From Cytophagales bacterium (GTDB lineage Bacteria; Bacteroidota; Bacteroidia; Cytophagales; Cyclobacteriaceae): a stretch of 23,296 bases of DNA. Under the pieces are notes generated by a model that did not search any database, was not told the DNA's origin, and was given only the letters and a program-made list of their open reading frames with translations. Positions 5,773 through 15,046 of this stretch are shown piece after piece; the stretch's first letter is position 1, and every line of letters begins with the position of its first letter. The stretch is from assembly GCA_020063545.1 (NCBI GenBank), contig JAGUUF010000188.1, positions 1 through 23,296 of the forward strand, written 5' to 3'. The translations under genes and the position numbers were made by a program.

Positions 5773-6365
5773 CAGGCACTCCGTAAATCTACCTGCCTGT
5801 TGCGGTAATCCTGCAATTCGCGCGAAAGTTTTATCTGGCGCTCCACCGCGCCATGGCGGTATTGATCAAACTCGGCATACAGGTCTTCGTATAATTTCCG
5901 GGCTTCCCGGCAGGCAGTATAGTTCACTTTGCCCATCACCAGCAAGGCAACAATACAGGTTAGCAGGATACCGGTTGTAATAAACACGAGTGTAATAAAT
6001 GCCGATTTCTTCAGGTCCTTGCCAAATACCGTAATGTGCTTACCGGCAAAAAGAAGTTCAGCGTTGGCTGTTTCCTTATTATGTATTTCGCCTGCAAGTT
6101 CTTTTATCTTTTCCTGGAACAATTTGTTCTCCCGTTTCACTTCAGCAAGTACTGCCCTGCCGTCCTTAAGTGAATCGGCCACAGCCCTCCAGAAGCGGTC
6201 AACTTCATACGCTTTAAGCATGCGGTAACCTTCGACTACCTCGGCACCCGAAAGGAGTGTTTGATACTGCTGCGCGAGGTGCCCGGCACCACCGCGGGCA
6301 GGATCGTTAGGAAAGGCAGCATAGTTTAAAGCCACTAAAACAAGCAGGGGGATGATAACTCTCAT
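5772..6365 (-). CDS. Hypothetical membrane protein with coiled coils
   Basis: A 197-residue protein with a signal peptide (MRVIIPLLVLVALNYAAFP), a long charged helical stretch (roughly residues 60-105, for example AEVKRENKLFQEKIKELAGEI), a membrane helix (FITLVFITTGILLTCIVALLVMG, about residues 123-145) and a second charged helical tail of about 50 residues (YEDLYAEFDQYRHGAVERQIKL). The layout predicts one helical region outside the inner membrane and one inside, joined by a single membrane pass. I recognise no family. It follows the DUF5916 gene on the same strand after 141 bases, so joint transcription is uncertain. Its stop overlaps the promoter of tRNA-Gly. Confidence 0.72.
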   Translation of the reverse strand: MRVIIPLLVLVALNYAAFPNDPARGGAGHLAQQYQTLLSGAEVVEGYRMLKAYEVDRFWRAVADSLKDGRAVLAEVKRENKLFQEKIKELAGEIHNKETANAELLFAGKHITVFGKDLKKSAFITLVFITTGILLTCIVALLVMGKVNYTACREARKLYEDLYAEFDQYRHGAVERQIKLSRELQDYRNRQVDLRSA

Positions 6366-6506
6366 AGCCTTACAAATTGATATTAACCGCTACAATAATA
6401 TCAGTACAATGGCTACGAAAAAGAAAAGCCGGATAATGCCGCAAATAGTACGCTAAGCGATTGGTTTAAAGCGATGAAAAAAAATACCCGGTGAGCAGGA
6501 TTACTC

Positions 6507-8969
6507 TTACCTGGCCCTTAACGTGTTGCGCAGGCTTACATAATCGATAAAATACGTAAGCCTGATGGAGATGCTGTTAACTTGTGGAGCATTGGCACAA
6601 TCGCGGAGGTTTTCCAGGTAATCAGGACGGGTGTTGTTGGTAAACGTCTGTATGGCATCCTTCCACACAAAGTTCAAAAAGGAACCTGGAGCAATCTGGA
6701 GAAAATATACCAGGTCCAGGTTAATGGCGTTGAAATTAGCATCGTGTGCTGGCGTACCCTCGGTGGTGAGTCCGTTATAAGCGGTTTCGTGCAATTCACC
6801 ATCGGTACCTAGTTCAAAGAATTTTTCATACCGTACTTTCGACCAGTAGTGGCGAAGGCGCAGGCGAAAGCCCATCTTATTATTAAACGTATAGTTAAGT
6901 CCTAAAATATTGGTGGTTGTCAGCATTTCGCGGTGGCCGAAAATTATGTTTTGCAACTCTCCCTCGGTTGTATAAAGTCTTGTTGCATACCCCCTGCCGA
7001 ACCCTTGTTCATAATTGATTTCGGTGTTGAACGAAAGTTTGTTGTTTACGCGATAGCGGACAAAAAAACCTCCCCAGGTAAATTGCTGATCCCAGGCGGG
7101 GCGATGAAACTGGCCCGTATAAAAATTTACCTGCAACGGCTTACGGCTATCACTTTCTACCCACAAATTGAAATTAAAATTTTCAGGCTGGCGGAACTTG
7201 TATCCCCATACTCGGGGCTCGAAGTAATCATACGAATCGGTTGGGTTACCCCCGAAATTGAAGCCCATCCACCAGAAATTTTTAAACTGAGTGTTTACAT
7301 TTAAAAAGGTACGAAGCGAGGAGAATACATCAGGCTTGTGAAGGCGCTGGTAGCTGGCATTAATACCTGTGTGCATCCGGTTGATGATACCTACCGGCTT
7401 TAAAATGTTGTAGCGCAGGTAGCCTGTGTGCGTCACTTCATTCGGGGCCTGCAGGTAGCCCATGTCGTTTATATTGTAATTGTAACTTTCCACATTTCGG
7501 TTGATGCCGTATTGCCAGGTGCCGCTTATGCGGGCTAACTCAATAAAATACTTATAGCCGTTATCTGCAGTATGCCCGTCCCCGGTATTTTCCAATATGG
7601 TGCTGATGCTGCCCGAATAAGTTAACTGGTAATTGTTCTTTTTATCGCGTAAGCTAACATTTAGCCCGGCCACATTTGCATCGCGGCCGCCATCATCGCG
7701 GATAACATTTGTATTTGTGAAGCTTATGTTAGAATTATTCTTCAGATTTTGATCCACAACAATCATATTGAAATTTGTAAGCGGATCAACCTGCACTTTT
7801 CTGCGTTCACCGGTCTCGGTGTTTTCAACAGTGGCAAAGGTTTTTGCAGTAAGCCCATTAAAAAATCCGATGCCCAATCCTTTTTTATTCCGACCCGAGA
7901 GTTTTACTGCATTAATCAGATTGGCTCCGGTAGGATGGGATAACACCCGCTCACGTTCACTATCGTAACTAACCTTACCAAACGATTGGCCCACCCTGCG
8001 TGAATAAAACAGGTTAGCCTTATTGAATAATTCTGTTCCCTCTGTAAAGAACTGCCGGTTCTCATTAAACCGAACTTCGTACGCTGTAATGTTATACACT
8101 ATATTATCGGACTGAACCTGCGTAAAATCGGGAATGAGGCTTACATCCAGCGTATAGCTTTCATTGATGCCGTATTTTACATCCATGCCACCGGCAACTG
8201 AGAATTCGCCCGTACCGGAGTTCCCATCGTGATTGTAAATTGTTGAGGCATAAGGATAAAGCGCCAGGCGTAACGGAGGTTTAATGTTTTCAAGTCCGGT
8301 AAGGCGGCCCGATTGGTTAACAATTCCCCTGATGGAGTTATCCACGTAATTCCAAAACGATTCTTCCTGCTTACGTTTAACATTGCGGTAAAAGTTAACA
8401 CCCCATGTCTGAACCTCCTGTTTCGGGAAGCGAAGTGCGAAGTAGGGTATTTCCATTTCAACAATCCATCCGTCATCGGTAATCGTTACCGCGCTGCTCC
8501 ACACGGCATCCCACGCACTATCTTCATCGTTGGCGGTAAAATAAATATCGTTTTGCACACCGGCTGCCGAAACCACAAAAGCGAAGGCATTTAGTCCGCT
8601 GTTATAGGTGTCCAGCAGTATTCCGAAATAGTCGGCATTCCGGTCCATATCATCACGCTGACCGAATTCTTTTAGGATTTTATCAGGTTGCGGGTCGTAC
8701 AGGTAAGCACCGATGTAAATCCCTTTGTTGGTATACACCAACTGGATGGTTGACTGAAATTCGGATTGCTGGCCGTTAGCGGGTGCAAACTGTGTGAACT
8801 GAACTTTCTCTGCTCCTTCGCGCCAGGCCTCATCATCAAGAATGCCGTCAATGCGGGGGGCATGGGTAACCCGCCTGGCCACAAGTTGCCTGGGTTCAAT
8901 GGCCAGGGCATCGGCCAATAAGCCCACACTCAAGGCTACGGTAAGGAAAGTGATCCGGGTTTGGTTCAT
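6507..8969 (-). CDS. DUF5916 outer-membrane protein with CBM9-like domain
   Basis: An 820-residue protein with a signal peptide (1-23), a carbohydrate-binding family 9 (DOMON-like) domain at roughly residues 34-230 opening with the typical PRIDGILDDEAWREG, and a long C-terminal region of alternating strands (about 240-820) matching the DUF5916 barrel. Other family signs are VYTNKGIYIGAYLYD, WIVEMEIPYFALRFP and WGVNFYRNVKRKQEESFW. The length is normal for the family. It should lie in the outer membrane; ligand and role are unknown, although the CBM9-like part is usually linked to sugar or polymer binding. Downstream of its stop the minus strand has a run of eight Ts but no convincing stem. The start is ATG 8969, divergent from the phosphoesterase gene. 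Confidence 0.92.
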   Translation of the reverse strand: MNQTRITFLTVALSVGLLADALAIEPRQLVARRVTHAPRIDGILDDEAWREGAEKVQFTQFAPANGQQSEFQSTIQLVYTNKGIYIGAYLYDPQPDKILKEFGQRDDMDRNADYFGILLDTYNSGLNAFAFVVSAAGVQNDIYFTANDEDSAWDAVWSSAVTITDDGWIVEMEIPYFALRFPKQEVQTWGVNFYRNVKRKQEESFWNYVDNSIRGIVNQSGRLTGLENIKPPLRLALYPYASTIYNHDGNSGTGEFSVAGGMDVKYGINESYTLDVSLIPDFTQVQSDNIVYNITAYEVRFNENRQFFTEGTELFNKANLFYSRRVGQSFGKVSYDSERERVLSHPTGANLINAVKLSGRNKKGLGIGFFNGLTAKTFATVENTETGERRKVQVDPLTNFNMIVVDQNLKNNSNISFTNTNVIRDDGGRDANVAGLNVSLRDKKNNYQLTYSGSISTILENTGDGHTADNGYKYFIELARISGTWQYGINRNVESYNYNINDMGYLQAPNEVTHTGYLRYNILKPVGIINRMHTGINASYQRLHKPDVFSSLRTFLNVNTQFKNFWWMGFNFGGNPTDSYDYFEPRVWGYKFRQPENFNFNLWVESDSRKPLQVNFYTGQFHRPAWDQQFTWGGFFVRYRVNNKLSFNTEINYEQGFGRGYATRLYTTEGELQNIIFGHREMLTTTNILGLNYTFNNKMGFRLRLRHYWSKVRYEKFFELGTDGELHETAYNGLTTEGTPAHDANFNAINLDLVYFLQIAPGSFLNFVWKDAIQTFTNNTRPDYLENLRDCANAPQVNSISIRLTYFIDYVSLRNTLRAR

Positions 8970-9073
8970 GGCAACTTACAACGCTGAATACTGGCATTCC
9001 TTGCTCATGGTTGCGTTGAGGGTAAGAAAAAAGTGGTAATCTTTACGATTGGTTGAATATTCCTGACAAGCGG

Positions 9074-9577
9074 ATGAAAATCGGGCTCTTATCGGATACG
9101 CACAGTTACCTTGACCCAAAAGTGATTGAATACTTTACCCCGTGCGATGAAATCTGGCATGCCGGTGACATTGGCAGTTACGATGTAATTCAATCACTCC
9201 AGGTCACCAGGCCGTTACGTGCAGTGTCCGGAAATATTGATGATCGGACAATTACCAGTTTATTTCCGGACAACCTGCGGTTTACGGTTGAAGGGCTAAC
9301 CGTATGGATGACCCACATCGGTGGAGCGCCACCCCACTACAACCCCGAAGTACGGAAACAACTTCAAAACAACCCTCCAGATATTTTCGTGTGTGGCCAC
9401 TCGCACATATTAAAAATTATGCGCGACCCAAAATTCAACAACATGCTGTACATCAATCCCGGGGCGGCAGGCAATCACGGGTTTCACAACTTCAAAACCA
9501 TTGTGCGGTTTGAGGTGACTGCAAAAGCAATAACGAATATGGAAGTTATAGAACTGGGTAAACGCGGTGCGCTTTAA
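9074..9577 (+). CDS. YfcE/MJ0936-type metallophosphoesterase
   Basis: A 167-residue cytoplasmic phosphoesterase of the calcineurin-like superfamily with two metal ions in the active site. All signature motifs are present: DTH (Asp8, His10), GDIGS (Asp32), GNID (Asn54), His81 (WMTHIGG) and GHSH (His109, His111). The length is that of the single-domain YfcE class, which cleaves phosphodiesters; the natural substrate is unclear. The ATG at 9074 gives the usual start MKIGLLSDTHS; a TTG start at 9053 would add seven residues and is less likely. It converges with dnaN, with six bases between the stops. Confidence 0.93.
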   Translation: MKIGLLSDTHSYLDPKVIEYFTPCDEIWHAGDIGSYDVIQSLQVTRPLRAVSGNIDDRTITSLFPDNLRFTVEGLTVWMTHIGGAPPHYNPEVRKQLQNNPPDIFVCGHSHILKIMRDPKFNNMLYINPGAAGNHGFHNFKTIVRFEVTAKAITNMEVIELGKRGAL

Positions 9578-9583
9578 ACGCGC

Positions 9584-10708
9584 TTACACATACTGGTTAA
9601 GCATAACCGGCATCACCAGCATCAGGATGTCCTCATTCTTATCTTTTTCGGATGGAAGAATAACACCTGCCTTATTCGGAGCCGACATGGTGAGCACAAC
9701 CTGTTGGGAGTCAATGTTGGAAAGCATCTCCATCAGGAATTTTGCATTGAAGCCGATTTCAATATCTTCACCGTCATGCTCGCACGACAGCCGTTCGTTC
9801 GCTTCATTTGAAAAGTCAAGGTCTTCGGCCGAAATCTGCAGTTCACTGCCGGTGATTTTTAAACGTACCTGGTGGGTTGTTTTATTGGCATAAATAGAAA
9901 TCCGCTTTAGCGCACCGAGAAACTCTGCCCGGCCGATAGTCATTTTAATGTTGTTCTGGGTAGGGATAACATTTTCGTAATCCGGAAAACGCTCATCAAT
10001 CAGGCGGCAGATCATGCGGATATTGCCAAACCGGAAGAATGCATTCGATAAATTGAAATCCACATTCACCACGGTATTTTCAGCTGGAAGGGTAGCCTTC
10101 AATAAATTGAGCGCCTTGCGCGGAACAATGATGGCACTGCCGTTATCCGATTTTACGTCCGTTCTGCGGTAACGCACCAGCCGGTGGCCATCGGTTGACA
10201 CAAACGTGGTGTTCTTCTCGTTAAGGTTCACATAAACACCCGTCATGGCCGGGCGCAACTCATCGTTACTGGTGGCAAAGATGGTGTTGTTTATGGCACG
10301 TGCCAGAACATCAGACGAAACTTCGGCTGAATAATCATTGCTCACCGAAGGCACTTTCGGAAAATCGGTGGCATTTTCACCGGAAAGCTTATACCGTCCG
10401 TTATCGGAGTTAATCTCAACACTGTAGGTTGATTCATCTATCGAAAAAGTTACCGGCTGCTCGGGCAGGTTTTTTAATGTTTCGAGCAGGATGCGTGCCG
10501 GCACGGCAATATTTCCCTTCTCTTTCGACTCCACCTGCAGTTCCGTTATCATGGAGGTTTGCAGGTCGGACGCGGTAACGGTTAACCGGCCCTTATCCAG
10601 TTCGAATAAAAAATTCTCAAGAATTGGAACAACCGGGTTGGTGGTGATTACCCCGTTGATGTTGGAGAGCTGCTTAAGCAGGTATGCTGAGTTAACGATG
10701 AACTTCAT
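9584..10708 (-). CDS. dnaN: DNA polymerase III subunit beta (sliding clamp)
   Basis: A 374-residue protein of normal clamp length, made of three similar domains. Recognisable segments are MKFIVNSAYLLKQLSNINGV at the start, the LENFLFELDKGRLTVTASDL strand pair, ATSNDELRPAMTGVYVNL, STDGHRLVRYRR, and the C-terminal LMLVMPVMLNQYV, which forms the partner-binding pocket region. As a homodimeric ring it tethers the replicative polymerase to DNA. It lies 78 bases after the DUF4340 gene on the same strand, at the end of the gld cluster, not beside dnaA. A TAACTTTA box is present upstream on the minus strand, but without a good -33, so dnaN may rely partly on read-through from the gld genes. Confidence 0.98.
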   Translation of the reverse strand: MKFIVNSAYLLKQLSNINGVITTNPVVPILENFLFELDKGRLTVTASDLQTSMITELQVESKEKGNIAVPARILLETLKNLPEQPVTFSIDESTYSVEINSDNGRYKLSGENATDFPKVPSVSNDYSAEVSSDVLARAINNTIFATSNDELRPAMTGVYVNLNEKNTTFVSTDGHRLVRYRRTDVKSDNGSAIIVPRKALNLLKATLPAENTVVNVDFNLSNAFFRFGNIRMICRLIDERFPDYENVIPTQNNIKMTIGRAEFLGALKRISIYANKTTHQVRLKITGSELQISAEDLDFSNEANERLSCEHDGEDIEIGFNAKFLMEMLSNIDSQQVVLTMSAPNKAGVILPSEKDKNEDILMLVMPVMLNQYV

Positions 10709-10786
10709 TCCGAACGTGTGGTTTTTGGTTGTGAGCGGTAAAGTTAGAAAGAAAATAGAATTAAGGAAACGACAATAACCGGCAGG

Positions 10787-11707
10787 TTACTTCATTTCAA
10801 ACCACGATCTGCGCTGAACAAGCGAACGTACTTTTCGGGGGTCAAATACGGCTACGGGGTCAGCAGCGGTAAGGCCGAAAGCAGTACCTGCACCCGTTTT
10901 GTTGTAATAAACCGAAAGACTATACACCTCTCCGGCAAGCGTAGCCACTTGAAGTGTAACTACCGGCTGCACAGAGCCGAGGCTATCGCGCAGCGATTTA
11001 TTCAGTACCAGCCGGTCGGCTTCAAGCAGCGAGACCTGGTCAAGAAAGGTATTGAGTTTTGCGGTATCGGTTTTAACACCGGCAATGGAAAAAATCTTTC
11101 CATCGAAGGAAACTTCAAAGCCGTCAGTTGAGCCGGGGAAATCCGCTTTAAGCGATTTAAAATTTCACCAGTTAAAATTAAAAATCCGCCTGTCGAGCCA
11201 GCCGGTTTCACCAACTTCAAAAATTCCGGAAACATAAACCCGGTACCCCGGTATTGCCACGGCATATGGTACAGCTTCCTGCAGTTTCATAAAGTAGGCT
11301 TGTTTCTTTTGCTGATCACCTCCTGCAATAAAAGCAAGCTGCGATGTTGTTCCGGAATACACGTTTACGCGGACACCATTTTCAATTAGTGCACGGGCAA
11401 GTGAATCGCGCATAAGTTTTGCAACCGGCCTTCGGGGCTCTGCCTGCGCAAGCGTGGCCATTAGCACCTGAATCATTTCCCCGTCAGCCGGTTTGCCATT
11501 TACCTTCCAACGGGCTCCATCAAAGCTGATTTCAATCGTATCGGACTTACCGCTGAGCACAACCTTATCCACCACAGCCAGGTCACCCGGTTTGAATAAA
11601 CTTTTATCAACCGCTTCGCTTCGCAACTGAACATGGTATACCAGCACGGTAAGCAGCATTATACTGCCAAGTGATGCGAGTAGCAATATGTTTTGCCTGC
11701 GGTACAT
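10787..11707 (-). pseudogene. DUF4340 protein interrupted by an in-frame TGA
   Basis: ATG 11707 opens a protein with an N-terminal membrane anchor (ILLLASLGSIMLLTVLVYHV) followed by DUF4340 strands (SDTIEISFDGARWKVNGKPAD, VYSGTTSQLAFIAGG, VGETGWLDRRIFNFNW). At 11165-11167 a TGA follows Trp180; the same frame continues without a shift as NFKSLKADFPGSTDGFEVSF and ends at 10787 with VRSLVQRRSWFEMK, giving 306 codons. The downstream part has the repeat-like strand pattern of the family, so the stop breaks one gene. CGA to TGA or TGG to TGA are both one-base changes. It starts in the stop of gldG (TAATG) and precedes dnaN. It could be a true nonsense mutation, a sequencing error or programmed readthrough. 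TGA ends other genes here, so a changed code is excluded. Confidence 0.85.
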
Positions 11708-13395
11708 TACCTGAAGGTTGCAAATTTTTTCTTCCGAATGATATGCCTTATGATGCCCACGATTAGCACCAGCAAAACAGGTGATACCAGGTTAACCGTT
11801 TGCCAAATACCTTTTTGCAGCCTTATTTTCTCTTTGTTCAGCGGCCTGATTTTTACTTCTTTATTACGGGTTTTAATAAGCCCGTTTTCATCAACAAGGT
11901 AGGCTACTGCATTCAACAGCAGTTCTTCGTTTGCGAACGTATAGCCGGTAAACGGATCGCTGCCAAGCTGCTGCGGGTTGCCGGTGCGCGGGTTAATGTC
12001 GTTACGCGCCAGGTCGCCATCGGCAAACACCATTACCCTGGCAGGCAGGCTCTCGCTCCTGAAAACGGAAGCATCAACTCCTTCGGGCAGAAACCGGTTT
12101 TTATACAGCGAAGTAAACTTTCCTTCAAGCAGGCAGCCGACCGGAATTTTCTGTTCAGAAAAGTTTTCGGGTTTAACGTTTCTTCGTAATTCGTTAATAC
12201 TCACCGGCACCGGGGCTCCCAGTTTGCGCGAAAAATCTGATGTAAACAGAAGCGGGGTCTTCTTTACGTTAACCGACTTAACGGTATCGATGCTGCTGGC
12301 AAACCGAAGCATTACCGCATCGAGGTTGCGGGTAACAACGTGATCAGCATAGTGATTGACCAGCGGAAAGAAAGGCCAATCCATTAACTGGAGCTGGGGC
12401 TTGCCACCGGTTTGGCCGGTAACCACCGGGTAAAGCCCGGCATGGCGATCCTGCACCAAATCGTTGTTAATCCGGACTCCATATTTAAACAACAGGTCAT
12501 CAAGGTTAGTCGTATACGGAAAAGCCATGTAATCCTCGCGCGAAGCGCTGTCCATTGTAGCCTCCAACTTATCGATCAAAAACAATACGCTACCTCCGTT
12601 CATTACATACTGATCCAGTTTAAACTTATCGGCTTCCGAAAAGGGTTTAGTTGGTTTGGCGATAACCAGCGCATCATACACCGGAATGGTTGGTTTACGC
12701 GACAGGTCAACTTTATATACATCGTACAGTTCAAGCAGGGCGTTGTTAAAACTGGCTACCTGCAGGCTGTCCAGCTCACCATGGCCCTGCACAAAACCAA
12801 TTCGTTTCCGATTGGTGTTAACAAGTTTAAAGATGGCATTTGCAAACCCGTACTCCAGTCCTTCAATTGAAGGGTTAATGCGTTCATCCGGGGTGCGTGC
12901 AGATACATCTTTCAGCAGGTTGATGCCGGTTTCAAAACCGCCATAGGAAATCACCGCACCCGGAAAAATCAGTTTTTCCGAAGTCTGACTGTTTTCGCGC
13001 TCAACCACGCGGGTCGGCACAACACCTTTCCGGGCCAGTTCCTGGAAAAATTCATTTCGGGCTTTCTGGCTAATGGCCTGGTGAGGGTTAATGAAAACAT
13101 AGCGCACGTTGTTGCCTGAATAAATCCTGAATTCTTCGAGCAGTTCACGGATGGCGTTACGCAGCCTGCGGAAGCTCGCATTCAGGTCTCCTTCCAGGTA
13201 CACTTCAATGTACACCTCGTCATCCAGGGCCTGCAGCAGTTCTTTGGTTTGCGGCTTTACCGAAAACCGTTTTTCTTCGGTAAGATCAATTCTGAAAAAA
13301 TAACCCGAGGCCAAAAGGTTTACAAACACTGCTACTGCAAGCCCGTTTGCCAGTATCAGTAAATCGCGCAATTTTTTACTGCCCGGGTTTACCAT
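11707..13395 (-). CDS. gldG: Gliding-motility ABC transporter component GldG
   Basis: A 562-residue membrane-anchored protein of normal GldG length. A membrane helix lies near residues 11-32 (LLILANGLAVAVFVNLLASG), followed by the typical FRIDLTEEKRFSVKPQTKELL, a large periplasmic ABC-type_uncharacterised region (GFVQGHGELD, YDALVIAKPTKPFSEADKFKLDQYVMNGG) and a C-terminal helix (VNLVSPVLLVLIVGIIRHII) with a basic tail. GldG works with GldA and GldF in the ABC complex tied to gliding motility in Flavobacterium johnsoniae. Its start overlaps the end of gldF by seven bases and its stop shares a base with the start of the DUF4340 gene, so all three are probably translationally coupled. Confidence 0.94.
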   Translation of the reverse strand: MVNPGSKKLRDLLILANGLAVAVFVNLLASGYFFRIDLTEEKRFSVKPQTKELLQALDDEVYIEVYLEGDLNASFRRLRNAIRELLEEFRIYSGNNVRYVFINPHQAISQKARNEFFQELARKGVVPTRVVERENSQTSEKLIFPGAVISYGGFETGINLLKDVSARTPDERINPSIEGLEYGFANAIFKLVNTNRKRIGFVQGHGELDSLQVASFNNALLELYDVYKVDLSRKPTIPVYDALVIAKPTKPFSEADKFKLDQYVMNGGSVLFLIDKLEATMDSASREDYMAFPYTTNLDDLLFKYGVRINNDLVQDRHAGLYPVVTGQTGGKPQLQLMDWPFFPLVNHYADHVVTRNLDAVMLRFASSIDTVKSVNVKKTPLLFTSDFSRKLGAPVPVSINELRRNVKPENFSEQKIPVGCLLEGKFTSLYKNRFLPEGVDASVFRSESLPARVMVFADGDLARNDINPRTGNPQQLGSDPFTGYTFANEELLLNAVAYLVDENGLIKTRNKEVKIRPLNKEKIRLQKGIWQTVNLVSPVLLVLIVGIIRHIIRKKKFATFR

Positions 13396-14117
13396 GTGCG
13401 TGCCGAAATAATGGTTTTGGCAGCCAAAAGGATTACAGTTGTCAGGCTGATAAAGTACACCACATCGCGGCTGTCAATCAGCCCGCGGCCCAGCGACTCG
13501 TAATGGTACAGGATGCCGAGTTGCTTTATAAGCAAAACATTGCCCGCCCACAGGTTAAGCGAAGCAATGGAATTAAAGCCGGTGAAGAGCAGGAAGCACA
13601 AGAACGCAGCGAGGATAAACGACACAATCTGGTTGCCGGAAATACAGGAAGCAAAAATGCCTACTGCACAAAACACGCCACCCAACAGGGCCAAACCGAT
13701 ATAGGAACCTATTATACCCGAAGTATCCAGGTTACCAACCGGATCACCAAGAAGGTAAATCGAAACGTAATAGATGCCCGTTGGCAGCAGCGCGAAGAGA
13801 ACCAGCAAGAAACCAGCAAAGAATTTACCAAGCACAATATCCCAGTCTGTAAGCGGCCGGGTGAAGAGCAATTCCAGTGTGCCCGCCCGTTTTTCTTCGG
13901 CAAAACTGCGCATGGTAATGGCAGGTATCAGGAAAATAAATACGTAAGGCGCCAGTGAGAAAAGGGTATCCATATCGGCAAAGCCGTAATTGAGTACCGA
14001 TGTTTCGGGAAAGACCCACATCAACAAGCCCATACTGGTCAGGAATACCCCGATTACGATGTAGGCAATCAGCGAATTGAGGAAGGTATTGAACTCTTTA
14101 GTCAGAATCTGAATCAC
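13389..14117 (-). CDS. gldF: Gliding-motility ABC transporter permease GldF
   Basis: A roughly 242-residue ABC-2 type permease with six predicted membrane helices. Family signs are the start VIQILTKEFNTFLNSLIAYIV, SLAPYVFIFLIPAITMRSFAEEKRAGTLELL (the cytoplasmic loop that contacts the ATPase) and FILAAFLCFLLFTGFNSI. No ATG is available: the choices are GTG at 14117, which gives the usual short start before the KEFN motif, and TTG at 14129. I favour GTG. It overlaps gldG by seven bases. It is the membrane channel partner of GldA, and in Flavobacterium johnsoniae it is needed for normal gliding. A 16-bp palindrome lies 32 bases upstream. Confidence 0.93.
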   Translation of the reverse strand: MIQILTKEFNTFLNSLIAYIVIGVFLTSMGLLMWVFPETSVLNYGFADMDTLFSLAPYVFIFLIPAITMRSFAEEKRAGTLELLFTRPLTDWDIVLGKFFAGFLLVLFALLPTGIYYVSIYLLGDPVGNLDTSGIIGSYIGLALLGGVFCAVGIFASCISGNQIVSFILAAFLCFLLFTGFNSIASLNLWAGNVLLIKQLGILYHYESLGRGLIDSRDVVYFISLTTVILLAAKTIISARTW

Positions 14118-14148
14118 AACGCAAAACAAAATGCAAGTTTATCAGGGA

Positions 14149-14164
14149 TTTGATTGAAATCAAA
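14149..14164. promoter_or_regulatory. Palindrome upstream of gldF
   Basis: TTTGATT and AATCAAA (7-base perfect arms) flank a GA centre, 32 bases before the GTG start of gldF, in the 79-base gap after the outer-membrane gene. It could be an operator or part of an internal promoter for gldFG. No TAnnTTTG box with good spacing was found. Confidence 0.25.
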
Positions 14165-14196
14165 GACCACGAGCTCAGGGTTAACTGCCAGCCCGA

Positions 14197-15000
14197 CTAA
14201 AAATTATATTGAAGGCCGAGTGTGAACGAGAGAGAAATGAGCGCACCCGAAGTAACCGGAAAATCAACATTGCTCACCGTTGCCGTGCTCGGCCGAAAAG
14301 CCGACTTATCCAGAACAATCTTGTTGCCAAACTGGCTGTTGAAGCCTACATGAGTAGTGAGCGAAAGATTTTTTGTCGGGAGAAACTCAATGCCGGGACC
14401 AACCGAAACCCCTGCAACAAATGAGGTGGTGCTTTCCCGGTCAACATATGTAGTATTTACATACTCGAAATCAACAACCAGCCTTGCTTCTTTGGTCATG
14501 GCTGATAAGAAACAGATTCCTACAGAAGGCTTAATAAATCCAAAAACAACCACCTTGCTGTTATCGCTGTAAGGTGTAAGGTTCATTCGCACGAACCCGC
14601 TAAGCGAAAAAGAAGAAAAATTTCCGCCACTAATTCCTACTTCAATAGACTCATCATATGGATCGCCATCGGTTGTACTGCCCGGAGGAAATGCCGAGGG
14701 CTCATCGCTTTCGGAAACATAAAAATCATAACCATTGTACGTGTTGCCCAACGTAAGGTAAGTAATGTTGGCTCCGGCCGTAATCAGTTTATTTAAACGC
14801 TTGCCATAGCCTACCTCTGCCTGCCAGCCCTTATCGTAATCACCGCTTGAACCTTTAACAAGCCCAAATGAAAAGGATGAAAAGTGCATCCGATCAAAAC
14901 GTTGTTGTACTTCGGCCCGCCCGGCATCCTGGCCGGAAGCCGTAAACCACGTAACAACTAAAACAAATAAAATAAGAAGTTTCGATTTGAAGAGGGTCAT
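14197..15000 (-). CDS. Outer-membrane beta-barrel protein within the gld cluster
   Basis: A 267-residue protein with a signal peptide (MTLFKSKLLILFVLVVTWFTASGQ) and about ten amphipathic strands (LITAGANITYLTLGN, NFSSFSLSGFVRMNLTPY, SLTTHVGFNSQFGN), ending in the aromatic LGLQYNF typical of outer-membrane barrels. The ATG at 15000 is used: the frame is open further upstream, but that part lies inside gldA and has no family character. It is placed 46 bases after gldA and 79 bases before gldF, all on one strand, so it is probably transcribed with the gld genes. Whether it takes part in gliding is unknown; small barrels of this type are common. Confidence 0.82.
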   Translation of the reverse strand: MTLFKSKLLILFVLVVTWFTASGQDAGRAEVQQRFDRMHFSSFSFGLVKGSSGDYDKGWQAEVGYGKRLNKLITAGANITYLTLGNTYNGYDFYVSESDEPSAFPPGSTTDGDPYDESIEVGISGGNFSSFSLSGFVRMNLTPYSDNSKVVVFGFIKPSVGICFLSAMTKEARLVVDFEYVNTTYVDRESTTSFVAGVSVGPGIEFLPTKNLSLTTHVGFNSQFGNKIVLDKSAFRPSTATVSNVDFPVTSGALISLSFTLGLQYNF

Positions 15001-15046
15001 AATTCTTAAATGTAAAAAGAGTGGTGTTGAATAACAAACCACCACC

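Noticed and set aside
6466..6500. Terminator after the DUF5916 gene
   Set aside because: There is a run of eight Ts on the minus strand, but the only stem before it is three to four base pairs.
9560..9595. GC-rich inverted sequence between the phosphoesterase and dnaN stops as a terminator
   Set aside because: AAACGCG occurs as a direct repeat and the apparent stem has central mismatches and no T-run.
11165..11167. TGA read as Trp through an altered genetic code
   Set aside because: TGA ends the TPR, HD-domain, thioredoxin and TlpA-like genes at natural family ends, so the standard code applies.
11002..11265. Other-frame open stretches near the DUF4340 break, suggesting a frameshift
   Set aside because: The family-like sequence stays in one frame on both sides of the TGA; the alternative frames show no family character.
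12034..12052. GGCAGGCAGGC in gldG as a second copy of the 20-bp palindrome
   Set aside because: Only one arm matches and it lies within a conserved coding region; there is no complementary arm nearby.
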